Source: Bactrocera neohumeralis (Eukaryota; Arthropoda; Insecta; Diptera; Tephritidae). From it: 64,000 bases of DNA. Location: contig NC_065920.1 of assembly GCF_024586455.1 (NCBI RefSeq), positions 72,408,215 through 72,472,214 of the forward strand, in the 5' to 3' direction. Below are positions 32,040 to 43,639 of this stretch, one piece after another; position 1 is the first letter of the stretch, and the number at the start of each line of letters is the position of its first letter. Below the pieces are notes generated by a model. The model saw nothing but the letters and a program-made list of their open reading frames with translations, was not told the DNA's origin and searched no databases. The position numbers and the translations under genes were made by a program.

Positions 32040-33900
32040 GGTCATGAGGTCATATGAGCATAAATGTCATCGCGCGAAGGTTCACATCGGCTAATCTGGA
32101 CATCTTGCTGATCCAAGTACCAAGGGTCTCCAAAGGGTAAGTAATAGGCATCAAGAGGGACGCCAAGGAACAGGAAATAATATTGATATGTTTTTTTGTA
32201 TTTCAGAGTTCTTGACACATGACCTAGTTGCTGCGTAAATCAGGGACAGTGAAGGGGCAGACTTCGTCTTGGCAGCAGCTTATTTCCCGAGAGAAGCAAC
32301 CACAGCACCCCCAGAGGCTATGGTTAGACTGGTGGGTTACTGGAGGGGGAACAAGCTGCCCTTGATTCTGGGATGTGATGCGAACACGTATTACTCGGAA
32401 TGGGGCAGTAAGGACTGCAACACTGGAGGTGAGTCCCTCTTACTAAGATTTATTATTTAGTAACTTAACAACAGAAAATGTGGGTTCTGAACCAATTTTC
32501 GTTACTATAAGTAGGAGGGAGGTGTATGACATCACTTTGAGCAACGAGCTAATGAACAAAATTATCTCACAATGGAAGGTGTCATCAGGACCCTCCTTGT
32601 CGGGTCATAGAATCGTAAGGTTCACGCTAAAAGTAGAGTTCGAGCAACTCCTCCCCAAATGTATTCCCTCCAACACAAACTGGGATACCTTCCGAAATAC
32701 GCTAAAAACGAATGTGAGTGAGGAGGGCAGCATGATATAAGTGGTACGGCTTCAGGGCTGGAAAGCAGCTTGTCTGTGCTAAACCAGTCCTTCATAGACG
32801 CGTACCACTGCAGCTACCACCTAAAGGCGATCATCAACAGGCGCAACTGCCCCTGGTGGTCAAGCAAACTCTCAGACCTTAAGAAAAAGATACGTAGGCT
32901 CTTCAATAAGGCGAAACGTAAGGGGATCTAGGAGGAATATAATTGGAACCTACTCTCCTATAATAAAGAGATTAAATCTGCAAACAGCCAACCTTTAGGA
33001 AGTTCAGTGTCACATCTACCACAGAAGCACCTAGGCTGCACAAGGCTGTTGCCAGAGGCAAGATTGACACAGTGTTGGCAATCAAAAGATGCGTCGGAAC
33101 TTATACGACCTCCGCGAAAGTGTTATGGCACTTCTACAGGCGCATTTCCCGGAAACAATTTGAAAAGACTAATGTCTACCTTAGATTGGGCAGTCGCACG
33201 GCAACTGTTTACTGCAGATCTAATCAAATATACTATGACTTCGGAAATTCAAGTCTTAATAAAAAGTATGAGAAAGATCGTGGATCATGAAATAATGTCA
33301 AAGGCGCTGAACGTTGCGCCTGAACCAGCTTACTTAAAGGACAGACAGATCAACAGATACTGCTCTGTACATCGAAGGTGCTGTTGACAACACGTCTCAC
33401 AAAAGCGTAGCCAGGGCATTGAGGACGGACTGCGCTCCCGAATAGAGGATACCAGGAGTAGTCTCGACATTACAAGAACCTGCCCATAGGGTGGAATGCT
33501 TTCGCTCCGTTATGGAGCCTTGTCGTTGATAACTTACTAGTTTTGCTAACTGACAATGAGATGACAAACATGGTCAAATTTCTTAGTCTCATGCTGGATT
33601 CCACTCTGCGGTGGAAGCTGCATGTTGATCTGACCATGGTCAAAGCGTCTAAAGCACTAGTGGGGTGAAAGTATTACCAAAAGTGACCGATTGGAATGAC
33701 TCCAATCTCGAGCTACTACTTATGGATAGTACAATCAAGTGGTACACCGATGGCTCGAAAACGTTCAGGAGTTGCAGGACCACGCACCAAACTCTCCATA
33801 CCTATGGGAAGTTTTCCGCGCACTTTTCAAGCAGAAGTCTTTGCCATAAGTCGTTGCGTAGAGATAAACCTCTATTCGAATGATAATAAACATTCCCATT
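32040..33900 (+). pseudogene. LINE relic: endonuclease, reverse transcriptase, RNase H
   Basis: The domains appear in order in shifting frames. Endonuclease: NLDILLIQVPRVSKG (32097-32140), where the usual catalytic Glu of the IQEP motif is Val, then DFVLAAAYFPREATTAPPEA and LPLILGCDANTYYSEWGS (32252-32410), and SLSGHRIVRF near 32595 (SDHR in active relatives, here the Asp is Gly). Reverse transcriptase: IEGAVDNTSHKSVARAL near 33370-33420, LWSLVVDNLLVLLTD near 33515, VKFLSLMLDSTLRWKLHVDL near 33574-33635. RNase H: WYTDGSKT near 33740 and SIPMGSFPRTFQAEVFAISR near 33795-33855. Stops, frameshifts and a missing YADD block show that it is dead. An RNase H after the RT suggests the I/LOA-like or R1/Jockey group rather than RTE. 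Confidence 0.75.
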
Positions 33901-33904
33901 AAAG

Positions 33905-34864
33905 TTTATATGCCCTACAACTAAAGCTTAACAGCTTAAATTTCGTCTGCTTCCCACGCAACCCCACAAAAGTAGTTACCAAGTACAGGCAACGCGCAAA
34001 AATGCAGTCTGCTAAACATGTTGTTGTTGTTCTCCCTTCAAAATGTTTGTTAGGCACAAAATTTCCTGGCGCGTCTGAATTGTTTGGTCAGCATGTTGCC
34101 TACAAAATATTCACTCGAACTTTGTGGTTACCGCCAAAACAAAAAACCAACAAAAACGGAAAAAGGCAACTGCCAAAACATTACCGAAATTCTATGCTGT
34201 CATAGTACGAGTACAAGTTGTTGTTTTTGTCATAGCTGCATTGTTTATGTAAGCGACTAACGTGCGCGGCATGTGTTGCATGTAATGTTGCATTGTTGTT
34301 GTTGTAGTGTCTCATGGCTTTCATAATTTCACGTGTTAATGCCGCCCTTGAGGTGAACGTCAACAATAAAATTAACTTTCCGGCAGCAAAATGGCTATGC
34401 ACCAAGCGATGCGGCGCGCCGGTGCAACGGCCGCACAAACACACACTCACTCTCCATCTCATGCATGTGCTTGCACCAGCGTTGCAGAGTCATTGGCAGC
34501 ACAGTAGTGGTAACCGCGCCAACTAACCGCTTGCAATGACAAACATTTCCGGTTGTTTGCTTACGCCATTTGTTGTTTTTGTTAGTTGGCCATTGTTGAT
34601 GGCATTGTCAGGTGCGTTGCGCTTTTAAGCGAAAAATTCGTTGCTATTGTTCTTGTTGCTGTGACAAGGTAACCAATTGCGTTTTATATTATGAAGTGGT
34701 CCTTGGGGGGTTCCATATTAAATTTGAGCTGACTGAAAGCTAAGTATTCTGGACAGTTACATGAATGTGTTTATAAAATTTTCATGTAATTTGTCTTCTT
34801 CAAGCTCTTTAATAAAGATTTTATGAAATTTTTTCATTATTGCTTAATGATATAATACTACTGT
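33905..34864. other. Unassigned, probably unique DNA
   Basis: GTT/TTG-rich words (TGTTGTTGTTG near 34018 and 34295). No supported gene. Short frames on both strands near 34181-34526 lack features. Confidence 0.5.
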
Positions 34865-35430
34865 GGCCAAAAAATAGTAGACTTTTTTATTTAAATTTCG
34901 TCGAAATATTTTCTTTTTTAGGTTGGTATGACTATCAGTGACATCTGTGCCACATTATGTTTTTATTGATACAAATTATTCAAAGAACCAGGTCCAAGAC
35001 GGCCATCAACATCAACATCAACTGATGATCGACACGTCCATAAAATAAATTAAGTAAAGAAATCAGTACTTGAGAATCGACACTTAACAGATCAGAACAG
35101 ACCTTACTTGCATCGTTGGAATATCGGAAGGATCAGTGAAAATGATGTTTAAAGATCATTTGGATCTACGAAAAGTAAAAACACGATTGGTTCCAAAAAC
35201 GCTCAACTTTTTCGAAAAATAGCGTCGCATAAACGCCTATAAAACAATAGTTTACGACTGTCAGGATGTCATGAAACTTATTTTTGCTGGCGATGAGTCT
35301 TGAATATATGGTTACGACTCGAAAACAGAGGATCGATTGGCCGAATTTCGTGACAAAGGTGAGCCGAAGCCGAAAAAATCACGCCAAACAAATCAAAAAT
35401 TAATGTTATGTTGACAGTTTTCTTCGATTA

Positions 35431-36034
35431 CACTGGTCAACAAATTTGTAATTTATTTTTTGTTTGGATACTGGATAGTGTGTTTGGATTTGGTTTGAGT
35501 CAAACAAAAATAACAATCACTTACATGATCCTTTGGTTCCGTCCAAATCATTGGTATAGCAAATGACAAGCGACAAATGTCTAGGTTCTTATTTAGCACA
35601 ACCTAAAAGGAGCCTCACACACGTTACACAATATTTATGTAGAACCCAGGATTTGTCTTGATTCCTCACAGGAAAACCAAAATGGTCTAAATAGCACTGT
35701 TCAATTAGTGATATGAAATTTCAACGCTGAGATGTAAAAGTTAATTCTCCAAACACATAACAAAAATTTTCCGGATGTTCAAACCCTTTCGTGGCATATT
35801 TACGATCTAACTAGTGTAAATAAAATGTAATTTAGCAAACACAATAGTTACACAGTCGACTAAATGCAGTTATGTAAACAAAGAAACGCATATGAGGTCA
35901 GAAATGAATATGTAGCTGTCACAAGAAAACTGGATGTGATAGAAACAAAACTGTTATATATTTTTAATGAGGGTACACCAACATAAATAAAAATCATAAC
36001 GAAGTTCATGTGACAAAAACAGTCTTTACCAGTG
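35431..36034. mobile_element. Non-autonomous CACTGG-ended DNA transposon with TTA duplication
   Basis: The element starts CACTGGTCAACAAATTTG and ends with the complement of CACTGGTAAAGACTG. Perfect inverted identity is short (CACTGGT). TTA occurs immediately before (35428-35430) and after (36035-36037). Removing the element and one TTA restores mariner text, TTCGATTATCATGGTGTGGTG (Phe-Asp-Tyr-His-Gly-Val-Val), which is what active relatives encode there, so both boundaries are well supported. A 3-bp TWA-type duplication with CACTG ends fits the CMC group (CACTA/Chapaev3-like); the superfamily call is inference. No coding capacity of its own. Confidence 0.8.
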
Positions 36035-36144
36035 TTATCATGGTGTGGTGCAGTCCGAACTCTTTCCGACCAGCCAAACCGTCAACAGGGATACTATTTG
36101 ACTATTATGCGCGAAGCTATTCCGTGGAATATGGGCCGAAAACG

Positions 36145-36200
36145 TCTTTAAAAATCATTTGGATCTAAGAAAAGTAAAAACACGATTGGTTCCAAAAACG
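36145..36200 (+). repeat. Duplicated mariner segment
   Basis: This 55-base stretch (coding HLDLRKVKTRLVPKT) is a near-identical second copy of 35147-35201. It is inserted in the same orientation between RKR and SWVF of the mariner relic, nearly 1 kb downstream of its proper place. Confidence 0.85.
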
Positions 36201-36359
36201 TCATGGGTTTTTCACAACGATAATACCCCCTTACATCCTAGTATGATTGTGACAGAATTTTTGACCTAGTACGATGTTAGAGTCATCGCTCAGTCACCAT
36301 ATTCGATAATATTATCTTGCTGTAACTTTTTCCGTTTTTAAAACTACGTACTTTGAGTT

Positions 36360-36660
36360 ATTCGCTTTGAGTTATGGAAAATCATTTGCTGAATTTGCAA
36401 CTTTTTTTGCTCATCTGGAAAAAGCATACAGTCGACTGCGTTTTAGTTTTGGACTAATTCGTGTAAATCCACGATTCATCACCTACCACGTTGTCATAGA
36501 CTTCCTTTTTTGAAGGATTCAAAAATTGTGTTGGTTCTTCGACTTCGTCTGAATTTACCATACCATCTATAAGGAATTAAGTTCAACGATGTAGTTGTAA
36601 AAAATAATCGCGCGGAAATCTTCACGATTGAATTTTATTTTTTGGAAGAGATGAATGTTT
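36360..36660 (-). pseudogene. Mariner transposase relic, second type
   Basis: On the minus strand, FNREDFRAIIFYNYIVELN (36590-36645) is the start of a mariner transposase. After an internal deletion come VVGDESWIYTN (36460-36500) and SKTKTQSTVCFFQ (36420-36460), the block with the first catalytic Asp. Stops are present. This family is different in wording from the plus-strand relic that ends just to its left, so two unrelated mariners lie tail to tail. Confidence 0.65.
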
Positions 36661-36899
36661 CAAGTTACTCAAGACAAAACATTGAGCACTGTCACAACGT
36701 TCTAAGTAGGTAAATCATCTCAATTTACGATAAAGTTTTTAATATTCAGATTGCCCTACTAGGCTTTTCAAATCCTGAAATGTAAAAGACAACCCACGTA
36801 CATTTTGCCTGAGACTCGTTGTTTTGAAGAAAGTCCGATATTGTTTTTTATTTTCTCTTTTTCCGATCAAATCTCTCGACTCAATATATGATTATTTAT

Positions 36900-37200
36900 A
36901 ACCTATTTATAATACTTTTTTCACAATGGATTTGATGGTTGTTGGCTCGTCAGCTATGTTGTCAAGCATCTCGTTTGCGATCTCTTCTTAGCGTCGTGTT
37001 TGCAAAAGTTGCCAAGTCTTTTGGTACAAGTCGAGCCTTGATACGCTTCATTCCTAAAACGCTTACTCAAAACGTTAACCAAAAAGTGTAAAGTCGACTT
37101 ATAAGAGATGTGGAGTTCCTTTGTTATCTCTCGGTTGCCAATCCGACGATTTGCAGGTTTTATAATGAATGGTTGACTTCACATAAGCCATCAGTGTACT
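36900..37200 (-). pseudogene. Mariner transposase N-terminal relic
   Basis: The minus strand reads REITKELHISYKSTLHFL (37090-37150), a helix-turn-helix block. After a frameshift come GMKRIKARLVPKDLATFAKT (36990-37050) and EIANEMLDNIADEPTTIKSI (36925-36990). This is the middle of a mariner transposase up to just before the GDE block. It belongs to the same general type as the copies at 27.5 and 57.5 kb. Both ends are lost. Confidence 0.7.
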
Positions 37201-37690
37201 GAAGAATCAAGAATGAAAAAATCAAGAATGAAAAAATCAGTGAAACACTAGTTAAGTGCGATGGACTTAAGTAAAGATTTGACGTTGCTTCAACCCCGAA
37301 ATCAGACTTCAGTGAGATTATGCTTCTGATCGATTTGATCCCGTACTAATAGGTTGAAGAGGAGGCACTCGTTTAAATAATACCTCAGAGTTTCTGCAAT
37401 CCTATCACATATGTACCTAGTAAACTTCCATTCCTTTATATATAGACTCTAGAGGTGAGCCATTAGAATCAAGTGATCGTTACTCACTTCTACTATTTGC
37501 TTGGAATATATTTAACTAACCTCAATTACATACTTTTAACTTCATTTACCATATTAGATACTCGTATTATATCATAGGCTTACGAAGAAACAAAAGGTAA
37601 GGTTATAATAGGTTAAGAACAGGACAGCTTAGAACGCCAGTTATGGTACCTAAAACAGTTATGGTACCTAAAACACCTATTTAATAGATC
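37201..37690. other. Unassigned DNA
   Basis: No recognisable feature. Confidence 0.5.
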
Positions 37691-37945
37691 ATAAGGCCCT
37701 TACAAATCGTCAAAGCGTTTTGAGTAGATCACAAATTTGTAGCGATGGCTAATATCATTTTCGGCTAAGTCTCCTTTTTCGCTGAAGCTAAGACTACTAA
37801 GATGTTTCAATCTTAGTTTTGCAAATGCTATACAATGTAGGAGAACGGACTTCGGAGTTTCTACCTCATCTTCCTCCATACAACTTTGCAATTTACGTCC
37901 AACAAGTATTGAAACTATAAGGCTACCAAAAAAATTTAACAATAT
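37691..37945 (-). pseudogene. LINE C-terminal fragment
   Basis: The minus-strand frame with EDEVETPKSVLLHCIAFAKL and RLKHLSSLSF, then DLAENDISHRYKFVIYSKRF, resembles the conserved C-terminal tail of Jockey/R1-type LINE proteins (C...E...H..CHCP.FA..R...L). Only the last 80 residues remain, as in a strongly 5'-truncated insertion. Of the CCHC-type metal-binding residues, the Cys near QSC and the LLHC pair are visible. Confidence 0.55.
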
Positions 37946-39280
37946 AGGCGATGTAGTTTGCAGATTTTAATTTTCAAGATCACTGCCTGTAAGATAGTTA
38001 AAGTCTGGTTGAGAATGTTCTCAAAAACCTTGGAGCAGTGTTTGAAACGTTGAACATAGTCTATTCGTCCGCGAAACTCTCTCTTTTATCTTAGTAGGTG
38101 CTGGCAATGATCTGTCTTCGAAATATAATGAATACTTTGCAACATAGATTCGCATAACCAAAACCAACTTGTCAAAATATAGATGTAGATATATTTGTTC
38201 CAGAACGTACTAATTTTTTAACTTCTACTTCTTATAGTTAGCATACTGTATTTGTTGTTAGCCAAAAAGTGCCTAAATTAAGTGATTGATAGTTTTAAAA
38301 AGCTCTAGCTCTTTGAAAGAGTTCAAGTATCTCTAATAACATGCTCAATTATCATAAATTTCAATGTGCGACATTGAACAGACAGCATTGGTTTGAGATA
38401 CTTAACGTGACGACTTTAAAAATTATCCTCAACAATAAAAATTATACCTCTTCAATTATTTTGATGCACTTTATCGACTCTCATCATCACATTATCATCG
38501 AATTTAAGCTTAAAGCGCTTGCAATTTTAATTTTCTCCGTTATTAATTTGCAGTCGCTTCCTCTGTCGCATGGCCAACAGGGAGCCGGTGATTTTCCGCG
38601 CTACTCAATTGTGTATTTTTATTTGTCGATTGTGATTATATTTTAATTTACGCGTTTAGCTATTTTTTAATTAAAACGCTTCACTCTTTTTATGATTTTG
38701 CTTGTGAAAAGTCAACACAGCGCGTTGATGACGGACGCTGGATGTTGGGCCTGAGCAAGCGAGAAAATTAAAGGCATAAAATAAAGTTATGAAAAATTCA
38801 ATTTGAAAGCAAAAATATGAAATTGCAAAAAATGTAGTTGCGCCTGACAGCCGCTGTGCTGGTAGGGTTACTATGGTGTTTGGGGACTTTGACCTTTGAC
38901 TTATACATAGAACTCGTTTGTAGGAACATAGTTGTTGTCATGACTGCTTAACATATTTTTAGTAAGACTTGTACTTAAAATTAATTTTGTTATTAAGTGA
39001 GGTTAAGCGCAATCGAACAGTGAGCTACAGAAGGTACAGTGATCACTTGTGGTCAATTAAGAAAGTAACGAATGCAAGCTTGAATCACAGTTGGACAAGC
39101 CGGTCTTCAAATGTTTTCAAGTTAGTGGGCATGGCCAGAGAGTTTAGGTCAGGTCAAGGGATATCAAGCTAGGAGTCAATTGAGGTCAAATGAGATCAAG
39201 TTAGGAGACATGCGAGATTAAGTGACAAATAATATGAAATATGTTTTCTTTTTCACTTTTCCATACATTTTTATATTATG
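37946..39280. other. Unassigned AT-rich DNA
   Basis: No gene. A small degenerate repeat (GAGATCAAGTTAGGAG / GATATCAAGCTAGGAG) lies at about 39145-39225. A 101-codon frame at 38341-38646 has no features that I recognise. Confidence 0.45.
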
Positions 39281-40010
39281 AAATGATTGTCTCCTTTACA
39301 AAGCGAAGATCTCATCTTGAGGCCCCTAACACTCAGTGGCAGGCAGTTGGAGGTGCCTAAAGATGTCAAGTTCCTTGCCCTCACATTAGACTCAACCTTA
39401 CGGTGGAATAGGCACGTGGAATTAACACTGTCCAAAGCCACCAAGGCATTCATGATATGCCGACGCCTGGCCGGCAGAACTTGTGGCTGCAAGCCAGGTA
39501 CCATAAGACGGCTATATACCATGATCGTAAGGTCTATTTTCACTTATAGAGCGGTTGCTTGCATATCAAAGGCAACACAGCCTTCGGTAGGCCTATCGAA
39601 GCTGCAAAGGTTTGCCTGTGTCTGCGCTTCAGGGCTAATGCACACTTGCCCAACCGCAGAACTCGAAGTCATGCTGGAGTTCGCTTTACTGCATCTAAAC
39701 ATCAAGTAAGTAGCGAAAAGTAGCTTGTCAAAGGGAAGATAGTGTCGTCTCAACAAATAAAGGCCCTAGAGGAAGACACACCACTGGCCGGAAGGTATTG
39801 GAGCAGACATTACTGGACCGCATACTAGACTATCCATACCAAGGGGACGTTTTCCGAGCATCTTTCAAGCAGATTTCTTTGCTATAAGTCAGTGTGCAGA
39901 AATCTATTTCCACCGCAACTATCGCAACCAGCATATTATTATACTTAGCGATAGTCAATCGGCATTGAAGGCGATTCCAGCTTATGAAGGCAAACCGCTT
40001 TATTTCAGGC
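39281..40010 (+). pseudogene. LINE relic: reverse transcriptase thumb and RNase H
   Basis: VPKDVKFLALTLDSTLRWNR (39353-39412) and ATKAFMICRRLAGRTCGC follow the same pattern as VKFLSLMLDSTLRWKL in the 32-34 kb relic, so they belong to one LINE family. The RT thumb continues to ACISKATQPSVGLSKLQRFA (39560-39615) and AELEVMLEF. After a frameshift an RNase H domain appears: SIPRGRFPSIFQADFFAISQ (39834-39895) and IIILSDSQSALKAIPAYEG (39925-39985), including the Asp of SDSQ. Everything 5' of the thumb is missing. Confidence 0.7.
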
Positions 40011-40304
40011 CGGAAGGACGTCGCAGTCGCACATGAACTGGCAAGCGTCTGCTGAGAGCATGCGAGATCCATTGGTCAAGTGCTACAACGCAAGGTGCCA
40101 ACAGAGATCCAACCCGATCCCATTCCGACCAATTGCCAGTAATTCCGCCATGCGCTTTGGACGATCTTTACCGAGAAATCTATGCTTCATCCAATTTCAC
40201 TCGCTACTATCATATCGACACTGAAAATCGTAATTATTTCGTTTCATCGGTTCCATATTGTCCTCAGAAACGATCTGTTGGATTTATGATCCAAAAATGA
40301 GGAA

Positions 40305-40470
40305 CCACAGCTAATTGTTTTAAAAAACTGGGGGACTAGTTGGGCGTATATACAGATAGGTGGACTGACAGACGGACATGGCTAAATCGACTCAGACTAT
40401 ATATTTCATAGAGTCTCCGATGATTCCTTCTGGTTTTTACTTCATGACAAACTCAACAAGACTTGTTCAG
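40305..40470 (-). repeat. Fragment of the unclassified dispersed repeat
   Basis: The order GGGGACTAGTTGGGCGTATA, GACAGACGGACATGGCTAAA, TCGACTCAGACTATATATTT, GAGTCTCCGATGATTCCTTC, CATGACAAACTCAA is the inverse of the terminal part of the copy at 21.6 kb. The final TATACCC end is missing. Confidence 0.7.
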
Positions 40471-40479
40471 ACTATAAAA

Positions 40480-41620
40480 AAAACAATAAAAATATTAACT
40501 ATTGAACTGTTTATTAATAATAAACAAGAAATACATTTGTACATACCTATAACCCATATTCCATATAATTTTTTTTTTGCCCTCCTGCATCACTACGATC
40601 ATTCCCGGTGCGTTCCACGCACACACCATGCACGGGCCCACGGGCATTTGTGTATCCCGCTCATAATATCATATGTGTGCCTGCGTGTCCGTCTAAGGAT
40701 GAAATTCAGTTTGTTTGACCCTTTAATTGTGCCGCCACTTAATTATGCAGCACACGTGCGACCGGCATAATTGAATTGTAAATATGCCAGGCAAGCGTCG
40801 GCTCATGTGACTGCACAAGAAGCCACACGAACACACTCCCACAAACCTCTGAGTGTGTGTATATGTGTACATATATGTAGCCTGTTGCAAGTATTTATTT
40901 CCTTCAGAACAACTGCACCTCGTACTCCGCCTCATTATCCACACACACTCCGCCGCATTCTTTGTTCGCACTGCCGTCGCGCCTGCCTTCGTGTTGTTGA
41001 GCGTTCTTGCAACCTGAGGATACGTATAAGCGTCGAGTTTTGTATTTCGCCAGCCCTTGTAATTATGCTGATGACGTTGATGACGAAATGTTGTTGACAC
41101 TTGACTCGTGTAACTGTCAGCGTGCTGCCGCAACAATGTACAAAGGCGTGACAACGAAAAGCTCCTCAAATTGCTTGCAATGAACTGCTCGCACGAATAA
41201 GCGCCTAATAAGCTCCGTCGTTGATGCCAGATACCAGATATAACGGTATACATATATGTGGGCGTGTGTGTTCGTAGTTGCTGCACGCCGAGGAATATGC
41301 CTTGTGTTAACGAGCTATAATTAACTATGAACACCGTGCAATTATTATGCGCTAAAATTAGTTGAAGCAGATTTGCGCTTACCGAACTTAAATTTAAATA
41401 TTTTTAAAAATAGACTTAAACGATTTATAAACTCGGTCGATGCACCTGCTTAATGAGCCGCTTTATTTACTTTTTTTGTCGCTGCACTAATCGACATAAA
41501 TTGAGTAGATAAAATGAGGTGGAGCATGATCTATGTGCAACGCAATCTGTCATCATCGCAGTGTAGATTGAAAGAGAGAGCAGGAAAGTTTCTTATTAAA
41601 TTTGAGTCAAGATCACATAA
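40480..41620. other. Unassigned, probably unique DNA
   Basis: Somewhat GC-richer than average between 40.6 and 41.3 kb. A 203-codon minus-strand frame (40723-41334) is the longest not tied to a transposon, but it runs through CATATA/CACA words, has no domain, and is opposed by a 108-codon plus-strand frame. I do not call it a gene. Confidence 0.5.
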
Positions 41621-41629
41621 AAGTACCTA

Positions 41630-42540
41630 GATTCGGTGATGTATGAATCTAAAAATATTTTGGATACTTAAAAATGTAGGAACAATTTGTAGGCTTAAGA
41701 ATCTAGAAATAGTTTGGAGACTTTAGAATCTTCGATAATTTTGGAGACCTAAAAATTTTGGAATATTTCGCTACTTTCGAAAATAATTTAATATTGGAGA
41801 CTTAACAGTCTATTTTGGAGACTTGAGAATCGAGGAATACATGGAGACTTAACAATGTAAAAATATGTGGAGACTTAAGACTATAATGGGCACTTAATTG
41901 AGTGAGAATATATTGGAGAATATCCAATATTTTGGAGATTTAAGAACCCAGAAATATTTAGGAGATTTAAGAATCTAGGAATAAATAAAATACATTTTTT
42001 TTTTGGAGATTTAAGAAATTTGAATTTAGCGGATACATATGAATGTAGATATATTTTGGAGACTTGGTAGTCTAGGAATATTACGGAAACTAAAAATCTG
42101 GAATATTTTTGGAAACTTAAGAATTTGCAAATATTTTGGAGACTTGAGAATTTAGAACAATTTCGGAATTTTAAGAGTCCAGGAATATTTAGGAGATTTA
42201 AAAATCTAGAAATAATTTGGAGACTTAAGAATCTAAGAATATTTTAGATATTAAAATAAAGCTCAAGAAATACTTGGGAAGATTTAAGAATCGAGGAATG
42301 ATATGGAGACTTGAGAATCAAAGGATATTTGGGAAATTAAAGAATCTGGACATATATTGGAGACTAAGAAACTAGGTATATAATGTAGAATTATGAATCT
42401 AATGGGCACTTAAGGGTCTAAGAATATATTGGAGACTCAATAATCTAGTACTGTTTGGAGATTTATAAATCTAGGTGTATATTGTATACTGTTTAATCTA
42501 GGAATGTTTTGGATTCTTTAAAATCTAAGAATAACAACTA
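41630..42540. repeat. Degenerate minisatellite, period about 27 bp
   Basis: Some thirty units built around GGAGACTTAAGAATCT followed by AGGAATATTTT run head to tail. Two neighbouring clear units start at 41936 and 41963 (period 27). Divergence and indels are heavy, with the GGAGAYTTAAGAATC half best kept. Non-coding. Confidence 0.85.
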
Positions 42541-43635
42541 AACTAAAATTGGCATTATTAAAAGCCGTAAGAAACTATATTTCTACAAAATTATCACACA
42601 AATGTATTACTGACCTTAAATGAACGATTTTCTTTGCTTGTTTATAACAACCTAACTTACCATTCCTCTTAAATTTGCCTTTCTAACTACTCTCCTCATT
42701 CATTTTATCTTAAATTGGAACAAATTTTACAACAATTTTCTGTTTCTAGGCGCCACTTCACTTTTAGAAATTACTATGCGTCAACTCGAGCAATTTCATA
42801 GCATCAGCGGTAGTCATCACTATTTGCTGCTGCACCAGGCACAGCCAATCGAAGCCATCAAGCCTGTCAGCCTTAGCTCACTTCAGCATCAATTCACTTG
42901 AAATATGCGCCAGCGCTTTCATATTTTTTATGTTTACCACACTATAATCGCGAACTACTGTTAGACACTTCTTATATTCTTCTGACATTGGGATTATCAG
43001 CATGATTGCCTCAACGCAGCGAAATGAAAATAAAAGAATGAAAGCGAAAAAAATCATCAAACTGTGCGAAAAAAGTCATATTATTCGTGTCGAAAATCTT
43101 TTATGCAATTTTTCATACAACAACTATTGCATAGATTGCGGCATTCCATATGCGCTTATGCATAGTATATAACTTGGCTCATCGAGCGCACATAAAAATG
43201 CGGATAACTTGAGTTGTTACATCTGTGGCTGCTGCTGAAGAAGCTTGTGCGTTGAGTAATGTATGATACTTTGAAACTTATTTTGAGTTGTGGGAGAAAG
43301 TTGTTTGTATGTTTTCTTACTTCGGAGTAGAATTGAACATTTATATTTTACATTTATTCTTTTATATTTGACTATTTAAGAGGCTTATTTTATTGGTTTA
43401 CTTTTTTGCTGTCGAATTTCTGTGGTAAAGTGGTAAAAGTATTATCATTACCTTTTCATATGAAATACTATATAAAATATTTGTAAATTTTTTTTTTTGA
43501 ATTTTTGCCCTTTTGTACTTTTTCCCAAACTAAAATCCTAAAACTTAGACGGATATTTTCATCAATTAGCTTTTCAGTATTTACTTGCAGAAATTCTCAT
43601 TCTTCAGCCAATTGAAAATCATTGCCTAACAGTCA
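42541..43635. other. Unassigned, probably unique DNA
   Basis: The region 42740-43100 (GCACAGCCAATCGAAGCCAT) looks like unique host sequence. No supported frame; the 60-codon minus-strand frame at 42878-43060 has no features. Confidence 0.45.
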
Positions 43636-43639
43636 TCAA

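Larger units (their letters stand above)
34865..36335 (+). pseudogene. Mariner transposase relic, split by another element
   Basis: The text runs PRPGRPSTSTSTDDRHVHKI (34990-35045), NDV with a stop, HLDLRKVKTRLVPKT (35155-35200), DVMKLIFAGDES-like (35255-35295), GEPKPKKSRQTNQKLMLC-like (35355-35410) and FFDYT (35420-35432). It is then interrupted by a 604-bp insertion and resumes as GVVQSELFPTSQTVN (36041-36085), YYLTIMREAIP and, after a duplicated segment, FHNDNTPLHPSMIVTEFL (36208-36265). The first and second catalytic Asp blocks (GDES, HND) are visible. The YSPDLAP block is degraded (QSPYSIILSCCNFF). Several frameshifts. Confidence 0.8.

Noticed and set aside
40723..41334. 203-codon open frame on the minus strand
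   Set aside because: It runs through CATATA and CACA words, has no domain, membrane pattern or signal peptide, and the plus strand is also open for 108 codons there.
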